Shown here: one piece after another, positions 1 to 8,092 of the stretch
How positions within the stretch are numbered: the stretch's first letter is position 1
Layout of the letters: each line of letters begins with the position of its first letter
From: Desulfobacterales bacterium
GTDB taxonomy: Bacteria > Desulfobacterota > UBA8473
Length of the DNA: 64,000 nucleotides
NCBI GenBank assembly: GCA_016209225.1
Contig: JACQWO010000058.1
Span: 1 to 64,000, forward strand
Direction of reading: 5' to 3'
Made by a program: the position numbers and the translations under genes
The notes under the pieces: generated by a model
The model's database searches: none
The model's input: the letters and a program-made list of their open reading frames with translations, nothing else
Told to the model about the DNA's origin: nothing

Positions 1-146
1 ACTTGTAGTTAGATGTAATTTGTGATCATTCTAATAAAACTGCAATAAGCATTGTTTTTATGGTCTTTTGGTAAGGTGATTCTTGTAGAATCAAATAGTT
101 ACAGTTTTCATAATACTTTTTTTCGGAACAGTCTCTAATAGGTTAG

Positions 147-704
147 TTAGTTCGTTTTGAGTTCAAAGAACGAGATTAGAGTTGTGCCATATCTTCTTTG
201 ATCGGTCAAGATTAGCCTCTCTATTTCCCCTTCTATCGTTTCCGAAGAAGAGTGCTCAGCTATAACCAAAGAGGTATCTTTTAAAATATCTGATCGGGAT
301 ATCTTCACCAGTGCGTCTTTTAAAATACCCCTTCTATAAGGCGGATCCAAAAATATAAAATCGAATCTATTTCTCCACCTCTCCAGAATCTTTATTCCCT
401 TATCTACGGTAGTCCCTATTATTTGGCTAATATCAGTGAACCCACAGTTCCTAAGGTTCTTTTCTAATACAGGCAAGACATACCGACTACTCTCGATAAA
501 GACTGCTTTCAATGCCTCCCGACTTAATGCTTCTATTCCTAAATTCCCAGTACCTGCAAATAAATCCAAAACCTCCTTATCTTTGAAATCACGAGGTAGT
601 ATATTAAAGATCGATTCTTTGACCTTGTCAGCCGTGGGACGTGTATTTAAGCCTTTGTCAGAGAACAGCTTCCTTCCCTTGGCTTTACCACCGATAACTC
701 TCAA
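147..704 (-). CDS. rsmD: 16S rRNA (guanine(966)-N(2))-methyltransferase RsmD
   Basis: RsmD uses SAM to methylate G966 of 16S rRNA in the cytoplasm. The 185-aa product has the usual family length. It shows the N-terminal MRVIGGKAKGR segment, the SAM-binding LDLFAGTGNLGIEAL around residues 47-60 and the catalytic DPPY motif at about 120-123. The start codon is TTG (position 704), because the conserved MRVIGG begins there and no in-frame ATG lies upstream; the ribosome-binding site is weak. In many bacteria coaD follows rsmD, but the left edge of the window (1-146) shows no gene. Function is clear from motifs. Confidence 0.93.
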   Translation of the reverse strand: MRVIGGKAKGRKLFSDKGLNTRPTADKVKESIFNILPRDFKDKEVLDLFAGTGNLGIEALSREALKAVFIESSRYVLPVLEKNLRNCGFTDISQIIGTTVDKGIKILERWRNRFDFIFLDPPYRRGILKDALVKISRSDILKDTSLVIAEHSSSETIEGEIERLILTDQRRYGTTLISFFELKTN

Positions 705-802
705 TGATTTATCACTACATTAAAATTTATTGATTTTTAAGTATGAAGTGGGCAGAATCTTAACATATAACTAATGTTTGTCAAGAGCTTTTAAGAAGGT
801 CA

Positions 803-857
803 GGATAACGCAAAAAATCAGCGTGGCGTATTACGCATCCGCTACATGTTGTTAGAA
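803..857 (-). repeat. attC-like recombination site (minimal type)
   Basis: On the minus strand this lies directly after the stop codon of the 860-1264 gene. It begins with TTCTAAC and ends with GCGTTATCC, the half-sites expected of an integron attC (RYYYAAC and GTTRRRY) with deviations in the variable positions. Between them lies an imperfect stem (AGCG-GAT-GCGTA / TACGC-CA-CGCT) with unpaired bases. The length of 55 bp matches the shortest known attC sites. The match is moderate and is mainly supported by the better site at 1946-2029. Confidence 0.45.
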
Positions 858-859
858 AT

Positions 860-1264
860 TTATATTTTATTTGGTTTATAAATTACCGCTGCAATTATGC
901 CGCAAATGATGAATTCGATCATCCCGAAAATGAACCATTGCAGACATAATGAAAAAGGAAGAGGATACATCGCATATGAGTAAAATCCATAAGGAATATT
1001 TGCAAAAAGCCCGATGATTACACCATAACGAGCTCCTTCCGTTATACCCTTATTTTCGTAACCTTTGATAAATATGTAGGTAAATAAGAAAGCTAAAATT
1101 AGAGAACCTATATGTATTATCCACATTTTTGACATCATATCCGGTCTCCAAAGATTCATGCTTTCATATGTTTTGCCTAAAATTACCGTATGGACGATTG
1201 CGTCGATAATCTCGAAACCTAAAAACACCACCAGACTTGCTATAATGAATCGTTTTGCGTTCAT
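860..1264 (-). CDS. small integral membrane protein of unknown function
   Basis: This 134-aa protein has four likely membrane helices: residues 5-28, 46-67, 80-95 and 105-128. It has no catalytic motif. The pattern GARYGVIIGLFANIPYGF in the third helix region and RPDMMSK before the second helix resemble a family of small conserved membrane proteins found in diverse bacteria, but I cannot name a function. Translation probably starts at ATG 1264 behind an AAGGAGG sequence. It is the downstream member of three consecutive minus-strand genes with attC-like sequences at their 3' ends, so it may be an integron gene cassette. Confidence 0.7.
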   Translation of the reverse strand: MNAKRFIIASLVVFLGFEIIDAIVHTVILGKTYESMNLWRPDMMSKMWIIHIGSLILAFLFTYIFIKGYENKGITEGARYGVIIGLFANIPYGFYSYAMYPLPFSLCLQWFIFGMIEFIICGIIAAVIYKPNKI

Positions 1265-1293
1265 GTTAGCCCTCCTTTTTATTTTTTCAGGTT

Positions 1294-1357
1294 GTTAATT
1301 TGATTCAGGGGATGCTCAAAGTTGCCGGGTAGGATTTTCTTGAGCAACCGATTAGAC
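1294..1357 (-). repeat. possible degenerate attC-like hairpin
   Basis: This inverted repeat lies between the DUF1003 gene and the membrane-protein gene. The arms GATGCTCAAAG and CTTGAGCAACC pair with one or two bulges. The outer half-sites fit the attC consensus poorly, so I list it only because it occupies the position where a cassette junction is expected. Confidence 0.25.
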
Positions 1358-1363
1358 AACGGT

Positions 1364-1924
1364 TCACTGATTTTTCTTTAGGTTTTCAATTAATTGGCTT
1401 AGAAGCCTGAGCTGTTCCTGTTGGATTGAAATAAGTTCACTCCATTGCTTCTCCCTAAGCAAGTCTATTTTCTCATGAAGCGCCATTATTTCAAGCTCCG
1501 CCTTCAGGTTGACTTCGTAATCATGTTCCGCAGTCAGACGATCCTTATGGGCCTGTCGGTTTTGAGACATCAAGATTACCGGAGCTTGAATAGCGGCAAG
1601 CATGGATAAAAACAGATTCAGCAGAATGTACGGATATGGATCGAATGATTCACGGTACTTGATTAGAATAAACGAATTCAGGAGAACCCAAATAACCAGG
1701 ACAACCCCAAAGATTGATATAAAGGTCCAGGAGCCGCCAAAGGCAGCGACTTTGTCAGCCAGCCTCTGGCCAAAAGTCAGTTGCTCAGAAAAGTCTTTAG
1801 CAACATTTCTCGCAATGTGGGTTCTCGCGGCGAGATGATTAGCAACTTTCTTTTCTCGCTTACCAAGTTGCTCATATTTCGTGCGAAAATGCTTTTCTGA
1901 TATTTCGTCTACTTTCTTATTCAT
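1364..1924 (-). CDS. DUF1003 family membrane protein
   Basis: The 186-aa product belongs to the DUF1003 family. It has a soluble basic N-terminus, two membrane helices (SWTFISIFGVVLVIWVLLNS and YPYILLNLFLSMLAAIQAP) and a cytoplasmic coiled-coil tail starting around QNRQAHKDRLTAEHDYEVNLKAE, all typical of the family. The biochemical role of DUF1003 is unknown. I chose ATG 1924 over the longer ORF start at 1984 because AAAGGA sits 7 bases upstream and the extra 20 residues would be encoded by the attC-like site. Its placement between attC-like hairpins suggests a mobile cassette. Confidence 0.85.
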   Translation of the reverse strand: MNKKVDEISEKHFRTKYEQLGKREKKVANHLAARTHIARNVAKDFSEQLTFGQRLADKVAAFGGSWTFISIFGVVLVIWVLLNSFILIKYRESFDPYPYILLNLFLSMLAAIQAPVILMSQNRQAHKDRLTAEHDYEVNLKAELEIMALHEKIDLLREKQWSELISIQQEQLRLLSQLIENLKKNQ

Positions 1925-1945
1925 CGTGTTGTCCTTTGGATTGTG

Positions 1946-2029
1946 GGCTAACGCCCGCGAATGAGCCGCGAGCCTCTGTGACACACCTCACGAGACGAAT
2001 GGCACGACGGCTCCATTCGCTTGTTAGTC
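1946..2029 (-). repeat. integron attC (59-base element)-like site
   Basis: Read on the minus strand this 84-bp element runs from GACTAAC to GTTAGCC. Its inner arms GCGAATGGAGCCG and CGGCTCATTCGC are complementary except for one extra C, the kind of unpaired base that sets attC polarity. The ends CTTGTTAGTC and GCGTTAGCC, together with the internal GCGGCT, match the conserved parts of attC sites used in environmental cassette surveys. The stop codon of the upstream HEPN-like gene lies inside the first half-site, as in real cassettes. No integrase is in the window. Confidence 0.65.
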
Positions 2030-2515
2030 CTCTTCAGCCAGTTGCTTCATGTTACGTTCCACCGCTTCATGTATGATCCCATGCCGCGCTGCCCAGCCGA
2101 CCACGATGGAGTCGAAGTACTCGTCGAGTTCGTTTAGCTTGTCCGAGAGCTCGTCGAGCTCAGCGATCATTGTGACACGGCCGGTGGGGGTCACGAACAC
2201 AGCTGCTCTATCCCAGAAATAATGGTGAACCAGCCAGTTTCTCAGCTGTTGCGCTTCGCGAAGTCGCGGCTCGAAATCCGCTGGTAACGTAGTCGATTGC
2301 CGAAGGCGCGTCACGAGACTGCCGAAGGTCTTGCCAAATAACTCATCGAGTAGTTCGTCGTAACCAGTCCTCGTGATCTTGTCGGGTCCAGTGCCGTACT
2401 CGGTGGCCAGAGCCATTGCAAGTTGCCGCTCAAGACACTGAAGGACGTACATCGTCAAGCCGAACTTGGCGTACACGTCTCGAATTTGCGCAGATTCGTC
2501 GTCGATTTGTTCCAT
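2024..2515 (-). CDS. HEPN-like domain protein, possible RNase
   Basis: This 163-aa, mainly helical protein carries RNWLVHHYF around residues 93-101, which matches the R-N-x3-H signature of HEPN-superfamily nucleases. HEPN proteins often act as RNA-cutting toxins or host-defence effectors; that is family knowledge, and cleavage by this protein is inference. No antitoxin (MNT or other) is next to it. The gene is clearly more GC-rich than its neighbours (many TCG, CTC and GCG triplets), pointing to transfer. Its stop codon overlaps an attC-like site, and GTTAGGT lies shortly upstream of its start, so it looks like a single-gene integron cassette. Confidence 0.6.
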   Translation of the reverse strand: MEQIDDESAQIRDVYAKFGLTMYVLQCLERQLAMALATEYGTGPDKITRTGYDELLDELFGKTFGSLVTRLRQSTTLPADFEPRLREAQQLRNWLVHHYFWDRAAVFVTPTGRVTMIAELDELSDKLNELDEYFDSIVVGWAARHGIIHEAVERNMKQLAEED

Positions 2516-2781
2516 CGTTCCTCGAAGAGACCTAACAAGTTATTCTATAGTTAGTTCCTTAATAACTCCGCGCCTCAAGGGGTTCCTTCAGGCTCCATGC
2601 ATTAATAAGTTATGTTGTCTATCCAACCCATGATCCCCTGCCCTCTCAGATACCCCTTCATTATAAAATAATATATAATCTCTTGACAGATTTTTTGCAA
2701 CAATATATTTTTGGGTCATCTCCCAAAGAGTTGGTCGACGAAAAGGATTCAAGGGGTCAAGGATTCGAGGATTCGAGCGAG

Positions 2782-3153
2782 ATGCTTAAAAATTACAAAG
2801 AATTTAAGGTTTGGCAAAAGCCCTATCAGCAATGTTTAGAGATTTACAAAATAACTATAAAATTCCCAAAGGATGACAAGTTCGGTTTGACATAACAGAT
2901 CAGGCGGGCTGTTGTGTCCATTCCTTCCAACATTGCAGAAGGTTATGGACGCAAGACAACAGCAGATTATATCAAGTCTTTATATATTGCCTATGGATCA
3001 AACTGTGAACTGGAAACGCAGATAATGCTAGGCGGAGACTTAGGTTACATTGACAGTGATATACTTGAGAGTATCAAGGATGACATTCATGAGGTTGAAA
3101 GGATGCTCAAAGCATTGATAAAATCATTAGAAAACAAACACTTGAATCCTTGA
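2782..3153 (+). pseudogene. four-helix bundle (S23-type) protein, interrupted by in-frame TAA
   Basis: Two ORFs in the same frame together give one four-helix bundle protein of the 23S rRNA intervening-sequence protein family. The first part ends ...KDDKFGLT, then TAA at 2893-2895, then QIRRAVVSIPSNIAEGYGR. The family consensus here is GLTSQIRR, so a single TCA to TAA change explains the break. The start ATG 2782 precedes MLKNYKEFKVWQK, the usual N-terminus. The gene is bracketed by oppositely oriented copies of a GGATTCAAGG/GATTCGAGG motif. The family has no firmly established function; some members are encoded in rRNA insertions or by diversity-generating elements. Confidence 0.8.
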
Positions 3154-3294
3154 CTCCTCGAATCCTGTACCACTTTCTCCTAACTAATTGGGAGAAGAAC
3201 CATATTTTTATGTAGAAATAGGAGAACCCTGTATGCTGGTTATCACTTCCGCATTACAGGCACAATTTGAACAGCGTCAATAAGGAGGGGGACT

Positions 3295-4068
3295 ATGAAG
3301 AAAAAGATTGCCTTGTATCTATTGGTGTTACTTACTTTAAATCTCTATTTTATAAACACCCTGGCACAGGCAGAGGAAGGAACAGATGTGGAGACCATAG
3401 AGGTTACAGTAAGCGGTATGGGAGCAATTACTGAAGAAGGGATTGCTGACGCAAGAAAGGCTGCCATTAATGATGCCCTTAAATTAGCTGTAGAACAGGC
3501 TAGAGGGGTAATGGTTTCATCAAATACTGAAGTAAACAATTTTGTCATTGTAAAGGATGATGTTCTGTCAAAATGCAGGGGTTATGTTAAAAACTATAGG
3601 ATACTTGATGAAAACAAGCTGGATAAAGATAAGGCTTATAGGGTTTCTATAGTTGCCAATGTAGCCTTAAGGGATCCAAAGCTTAAAGCTCAGATAACCT
3701 TCGATGAAAAAACCGCTAAGCAGAAAATGCCGGCAATATTTGACGAGATCCGTGCCCTGAGTAATAAAACAAACCAACTGGCAGAGTTGATTGATTCAAA
3801 GGATACGCAGAATCTCAGAGAAAGTGGGTTTGAGGGGCTACTCCCAAGATACAAGACCTTGATTCAAGTATTGAGCGCTGTCCAGTTGCCAGAGGAGAGA
3901 ATGAAGCGATTTTTAATATTCAAAAAGGGTGTTCTCCTAAAGGCAAGCGCGACATTAACCTTTAAGGAGTTTCTTAAGACACGTGACTCAAAGGTTTTTC
4001 AAAATGCTGTTAGGTTAAACAGAAAAGGCAACATAATTCTGTCTATAATTATGAAAGGTTCTGGCTAA
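3295..4068 (+). CDS. secreted protein with FlgT N-terminal-like domain
   Basis: The 257-aa product has an N-terminal signal peptide (KKKIALYLLVLLTLNLYFI, cleavage likely after AQA around residue 26). Residues 34-130 match the FlgT N-terminal/LPP20-like pattern: a GMGAI turn, ARKAAINDALKLAVEQ helix, then GYVKNYRIL and a beta-rich YRVSIVANV segment. Proteins with this domain act in the periplasm and some help flagellar assembly, but no flagellar genes are nearby, so the role is open. The C-terminal half is helical and unassigned. A GGAGGGGG ribosome site lies just before ATG 3295. The gene stands alone. Confidence 0.65.
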   Translation: MKKKIALYLLVLLTLNLYFINTLAQAEEGTDVETIEVTVSGMGAITEEGIADARKAAINDALKLAVEQARGVMVSSNTEVNNFVIVKDDVLSKCRGYVKNYRILDENKLDKDKAYRVSIVANVALRDPKLKAQITFDEKTAKQKMPAIFDEIRALSNKTNQLAELIDSKDTQNLRESGFEGLLPRYKTLIQVLSAVQLPEERMKRFLIFKKGVLLKASATLTFKEFLKTRDSKVFQNAVRLNRKGNIILSIIMKGSG

Positions 4069-4148
4069 GAAGGTCAGGATATAAGAAGACAACCTCCAAA
4101 AGATAAGACTTAAAGGGATGAGATTTTAACTCCAGCAAAAGCAATCTA

Positions 4149-5048
4149 CTATAGTCTTCCCATCTCTTTTAATGCCTTTCTTAGCTTCTCTCTATTCTCT
4201 GGTCGTAACTCTACCAAAGGCAACCTTAGCCTCCCGGCTGGCAGCCCCATCATGCTCAATGCCTCTTTTACCGGTGCCGGGTTCGATTCTATAAATAGGG
4301 CATTAACTAAAGGGAGCGTCCGGTAGTGTATATTCCTTGCCTTTTCATATTCCCCTGCTTTGATCAATTTACACATCTCGGTATATTCCTTCCCGATAAC
4401 ATTCCCCACAGCACATATTACACCATCTCCCCCCAGGCACATCATGGGGTATGTCAGGGCATCTTCACCTGAGAGGACAAAGAACTTTTTGGAACTGTTC
4501 TTGGTGGCTCTTATTATCTCCATGGTCTGCATTAGATTCCCATTTGCATCTTTAAGCCCTATTATATTATCGATCTTTGAAAGTTCAATTATAGTTTGGG
4601 GCTCTATATTTCTGCCGGTTCTAGTGGGTACATTGTATATAAAATGAGGTATTTTGGTATTTTTAGCGATAGCCTCAAAGTGACGCATAAGCCCATCCTG
4701 GGTTGGCCTGTTATAGTAAGGGCCCACCTGAAGACTGGCATCAGCACCCACATCCTCAGCGTGTTTTGTCATATTAATAGCCTCCTGGGTACTATTAGAC
4801 CCGGTTCCTGCAATTACGGGTACCCTGCCGTTAACCTCTTTTACAACTATCTCAATTATTTGATTGTGTTCTTTGTGAGACAGGGTAGGTGATTCTCCTG
4901 TAGTTCCGCAGGGGACTATACCGTCCACCCCCTCCTCTTCAATAAGATAATTTACCAGCTTTATTAACCCTCCCTCATCTATTGAACAGTCATCCTTAAA
5001 GGGAGTAATTATGGGGATATGACAGCCAGTAAAGTCTTTTTGGTGCAT
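4149..5048 (-). CDS. dapA: 4-hydroxy-tetrahydrodipicolinate synthase
   Basis: DapA condenses pyruvate with aspartate semialdehyde in lysine and diaminopimelate synthesis. The 299-aa protein has full length for the family. Visible are the GTTGESPTL loop near residue 48, the tyrosine in FIYNVPTRTGRN, and the Schiff-base lysine in NIIGLKDANGN around residue 164. ATG 5048 follows a GAGGAGG ribosome site. It is the last gene of a leftward block that runs from tsaB through rpsB, separated from tsaB by only 20 bases, so it is probably co-transcribed with the envelope genes. Confidence 0.95.
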   Translation of the reverse strand: MHQKDFTGCHIPIITPFKDDCSIDEGGLIKLVNYLIEEEGVDGIVPCGTTGESPTLSHKEHNQIIEIVVKEVNGRVPVIAGTGSNSTQEAINMTKHAEDVGADASLQVGPYYNRPTQDGLMRHFEAIAKNTKIPHFIYNVPTRTGRNIEPQTIIELSKIDNIIGLKDANGNLMQTMEIIRATKNSSKKFFVLSGEDALTYPMMCLGGDGVICAVGNVIGKEYTEMCKLIKAGEYEKARNIHYRTLPLVNALFIESNPAPVKEALSMMGLPAGRLRLPLVELRPENREKLRKALKEMGRL

Positions 5049-5068
5049 GGTTGTTACCTCCTCTTTAT

Positions 5069-5770
5069 TTATAAAAGCTCTTTAAATTTTTCCTCGGCCT
5101 CTGAGGGACGCACATAGAAAGGCGTAAATGTATTTAAATCCAAAGTGTTATTCTTTTTAAATTGATCTAAACTCAATTTTGCAATATTTGCCGCACGGGG
5201 AAGTCTCAAATTTAGTGGGGCAAAGAATGCCATATCTCTAAGTACCTCTTTTATGAGTGTATGATAGACCTTTATAGCATCACCTAGAAAAACAACCTTT
5301 TCTTGAATCTTTTTTAGTAGCTCTCTTGGGTCTATTACCAAATCAGGTGTGAGTTTTCTCAGCCTGTTTTTTGTGTCTCTATTATACAATGCTGTATAGA
5401 CTTGTTTTTTTCTGGCATCTAATATTGGACAGGTAAGGTAGTCTGTAAAGGAAATATTTTCGGCTAAAGCATCCAGGGTTGAAATGCCAACAACAGGTTT
5501 GTTAGTTGCATAGGCAAGTCCCTTAATTGTACTTACGCCTATTCGGAGTCCTGTAAATGAGCCAGGGCCTATAGATACAGCGAATCCATCGACTTTATCT
5601 ATGGAAATCTTTGAATCTCGTGTTACACAATCGATGGCCAAAAGCAGCCTTTCGGAATGGGTGATGTCGATATTCAGCAGATACTCAGATACAAGTTCAT
5701 CGCCATCTACTAAGGCTACACTTCCAGCCATGGTTGAAGTTTCTATTGCCAATACCTTCAAAGGAGGCAC
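5069..5770 (-). CDS. tsaB: tRNA threonylcarbamoyladenosine biosynthesis protein TsaB
   Basis: TsaB is the non-catalytic partner of TsaD in making the t6A modification of ANN-decoding tRNAs. The 233-aa product shows the ASKHA fold signature LAIETSTMAGSVAL at the N-terminus and the conserved VSIGPGSFTGLRIGVSTIKGLAY block around residue 65. The annotated start is GTG 5770 (residues MPPLK); TTG 5761, preceded by AAAGG at good spacing, is an alternative that would begin at KVLAIETS. It lies between dapA and rseP in the same direction. Confidence 0.92.
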   Translation of the reverse strand: MPPLKVLAIETSTMAGSVALVDGDELVSEYLLNIDITHSERLLLAIDCVTRDSKISIDKVDGFAVSIGPGSFTGLRIGVSTIKGLAYATNKPVVGISTLDALAENISFTDYLTCPILDARKKQVYTALYNRDTKNRLRKLTPDLVIDPRELLKKIQEKVVFLGDAIKVYHTLIKEVLRDMAFFAPLNLRLPRAANIAKLSLDQFKKNNTLDLNTFTPFYVRPSEAEEKFKELL

Positions 5771-5785
5771 CTTTCCGAGAGAAGC

Positions 5786-5834
5786 CAGGAGTCAGGAGTC
5801 AGAATGCAAAAGTTTTTTCTATTCTGACTCCTCG
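5786..5834. repeat. intergenic palindrome, GGAGTCAGAAT type
   Basis: The spacer between rseP and tsaB holds CAGGAGTCAGGAGTCAGAAT and, after a short A/T loop, ATTCTGACTCCTCGG. The two arms are inverted copies. A related motif, CATTCTGACTCCC, occurs inside the palindromic element at 17.66-17.79 kb. It could fold in RNA between the two genes. Confidence 0.6.
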
Positions 5835-5837
5835 GTA

Positions 5838-6905
5838 TTATTTAGCAAATATCCGGCTCAAGTCATTGTAAAATACAAAGATTATCAACAGGACTATGAT
5901 AACCAGGCCAACTTGCTGGGCAGCCTCCCTCTTCTTGACACTGAGTGGTTTCCCCATGATAGCCTCCAGGAGGAAGAAGAATAAATGACCACCATCGAGG
6001 ATAGGGATAGGAAAGAGGTTTACTATGCCCAGATTGATACTTATTATTGCCATAAAGAAAAGAAAATTCGAAATTCCTGCCTGGGCCTGTTTCCCAGCCA
6101 TCTGTATTATTAGGATAGGACCACCCAGGGTATTTGCAGGCACCGTTCTTTCAATGAGTTTTATGATGGTTATTCCCATCAATTTAACAAGAAACCATGT
6201 CTGTTGAGATCCCTTTACAATAGCCATAAAAGGATTATATCTCTCGGTAATAAATTTATCTGATACGCTTATACCGATCTTGTAAATCTTTACATCTTCC
6301 CCAAAGATATTTTTGTCAGTAAAGAGCGTTGGCATGAGTTTGGTCTCATAGTAACTGTCATCTTTTTTTAACTTAATGGCCAGTTCCTCTCCGTTACTAT
6401 GCTGGATAATCTTTGTTAAGTCTTCCCAACGTGAGACTTCCTTTCCATTTATGGCAACAATTTGGTCGCCTTTTTTAATTCCGGCCTCATAAGCAGGAGA
6501 CCTGTCTACAACATCGCCTATCTGGGTTGTCAGGACTGGAACTCCCAGCATGTAAATTACGGAAAGGACAAATACAGCAAATATTATGTTAAATAAAGGT
6601 CCGGCGAACACAATCCCTGCCCTTTTTAGTACGGATTTGTGGGAGAAGGATTTGTCTAGGTCATCTTCTGATACTTTTTCTTCCTCCCCGGGCTCCTCTC
6701 CAATCATCTTTACATATCCCCCTAGGGGGATAGCAGAAAGAAGGTATTCGGTTTCTCCAATTTTCTTACTCAGTATTTTGGGACCGAAACCAAGGGAGAA
6801 CTTGAGTACCCCAACACCGCTTATCTTTGCAACGATAAAATGTCCCAATTCATGAACAAAGATTAGTACCCCCAGTAGAACTATCGCAGAAATTGCAGTT
6901 ACCAT
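5838..6905 (-). CDS. rseP: RIP-type zinc metalloprotease RseP
   Basis: RseP-type site-2 proteases cut transmembrane helices, in particular anti-sigma factors. The 355-aa protein has the HExxH zinc motif HELGH at residues 18-22 in the first membrane helix, a PDZ domain around 115-190 (AGIKKGDQIVAINGKEV), and the second metal motif NLFPIPILDGGH near residue 300. Three to four helices complete the family layout. ATG 6905 follows an AAGGAG site. It is 21 bases downstream of dxr, the usual neighbour in Proteobacteria. Confidence 0.95.
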   Translation of the reverse strand: MVTAISAIVLLGVLIFVHELGHFIVAKISGVGVLKFSLGFGPKILSKKIGETEYLLSAIPLGGYVKMIGEEPGEEEKVSEDDLDKSFSHKSVLKRAGIVFAGPLFNIIFAVFVLSVIYMLGVPVLTTQIGDVVDRSPAYEAGIKKGDQIVAINGKEVSRWEDLTKIIQHSNGEELAIKLKKDDSYYETKLMPTLFTDKNIFGEDVKIYKIGISVSDKFITERYNPFMAIVKGSQQTWFLVKLMGITIIKLIERTVPANTLGGPILIIQMAGKQAQAGISNFLFFMAIISINLGIVNLFPIPILDGGHLFFFLLEAIMGKPLSVKKREAAQQVGLVIIVLLIIFVFYNDLSRIFAK

Positions 6906-6926
6906 TCAACACTCCTTGTAATTTAG

Positions 6927-7961
6927 CTAGACAAGCACCTTTGCCTTCATCCGAGCCCAACTATCGGCTTCCAATGCATCTTGTATTGTGTTTATTTCTT
7001 TTACCTTATAAGAATTCATGGTCTGTTCTATAATATTGGGTATCCCTGTGAACCCTATTTTATTGTTTAAAAACGCCTCCACTGCTATCTCATTGGCGGC
7101 ATTGAGGACAGCAGGCATTGTTCCTCCCTCCTCAACTGCCCTGTATGCCAATCTGAGAGCAGGAAATCTTTTCTCGTCCGGGAGGTCAAAGGTGAGTTTG
7201 TCAATCTCAAGGAGGTTTAAGGAAGGAAGTTCCGTTGGAAGACGTTCAGGATATGCAAGGGCATAAGATATCGGTCCCCGCATATCTGGCAACCCCATTT
7301 GGGCAACAACCGAGCCATCAATATATTCTACCATTGAGTGAACTATACTCTGGGGGTGAATATGGACGTCGATCTTTTCATGAGGAATATCGAATAACCA
7401 TCTGGCTTCAATTACCTCCAATCCTTTGTTCATTAGAGATGCTGAATCGATGGTGATCTTCTTTCCCATCTCCCAGATAGGGTGGTTTAGGGCTTCCTGA
7501 ATTGTGACATTTGCGAGTTCTTCCTGGGAACAGTTTAGAAACGGCCCCCCGGAAGCCGTTAAAATTATCCTTTTTACGTCCTTCTTTTGATGCCCCAGCA
7601 GGGATTGGAAAATAGCGCTATGCTCGCTGTCAATGGGGAAGATAGTGACGCCGTTCTCTTTCGCCTCTTTCATTACTATCTTTCCTGCCATAACCAGTGT
7701 TTCCTTGTTATTAGTTCCTTCAATACCATAGAGGATTTCTATGTCTAGCGGGGCTAATTCTTCTTTCAGCCTCTTGGCAAGAGGTTTATTCAATACGGAT
7801 ACCACTTTTGGTTTAAATTTGGTAATCTGCTCTTTTAGTAATTGGATATTAGACCCAGCCGAAAGGGCTACTATTTCGTATTTATCCCTGAACCTTTCGA
7901 TTATATCTAACGTGTTGACACCGATTGAACCTGTGGAACCCAAAATAGCCAGTTTCTTCAC
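6927..7961 (-). CDS. dxr: 1-deoxy-D-xylulose 5-phosphate reductoisomerase, with apparent internal deletion
   Basis: Dxr converts DXP to MEP, the committed step of the MEP isoprenoid pathway. N-terminal LGSTGSIGVNTLDII, the DSEHSAIFQ loop, ILTASGGPF, the IDSASLMNKGLEVIEA metal/substrate block and HPQSIVHSMVE are all present. At 344 aa it is short for a family of about 380-400. The loss is local: after LYGIEG the chain jumps to TNNKETLVMAG, whereas the family normally has about 40 residues here, ending in GK-x-(I/V)ALANKE. Reading frame is preserved. The start is GTG 7961 after a GGAG site. Either the NADPH domain is truncated or the assembly lost about 120 bases. Confidence 0.9.
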   Translation of the reverse strand: MKKLAILGSTGSIGVNTLDIIERFRDKYEIVALSAGSNIQLLKEQITKFKPKVVSVLNKPLAKRLKEELAPLDIEILYGIEGTNNKETLVMAGKIVMKEAKENGVTIFPIDSEHSAIFQSLLGHQKKDVKRIILTASGGPFLNCSQEELANVTIQEALNHPIWEMGKKITIDSASLMNKGLEVIEARWLFDIPHEKIDVHIHPQSIVHSMVEYIDGSVVAQMGLPDMRGPISYALAYPERLPTELPSLNLLEIDKLTFDLPDEKRFPALRLAYRAVEEGGTMPAVLNAANEIAVEAFLNNKIGFTGIPNIIEQTMNSYKVKEINTIQDALEADSWARMKAKVLV

Positions 7962-8002
7962 CTAGTACTCCAAGTCATATCTGTTCTAAAGAATGAACAT
8001 GC

Positions 8003-8092
8003 GTAACTACTCAGGTTCAAAGTTCCAAGGTTCACGGTTCAAGGTTAGAGCAACCAACCGTGAACTGTGAACCTGACAACCTGAATAGTTCT
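8003..8092. repeat. shared-end palindromic element, copy A
   Basis: It begins GTAACTACTCAGGTT and ends AACCTGAATAGTTC, the same ends as the elements at 14.56, 40.2, 51.5 and 63.1 kb. The interior is a different palindrome made of GTTCACGGTTCAAGG-type repeats and their complement (AACCGTGAACTGTGAACC). It sits between cdsA and dxr. Confidence 0.75.

Noticed and set aside
2683-2781. N-terminal extension of the four-helix bundle ORF
   Set aside because: The extra residues come from the GGATTC repeat region; the family N-terminus starts at ATG 2782.
2893-2895. Possible recoding of the stop in the four-helix bundle gene
   Set aside because: The codon is TAA, which is not read as selenocysteine or pyrrolysine; a nonsense mutation is simpler.
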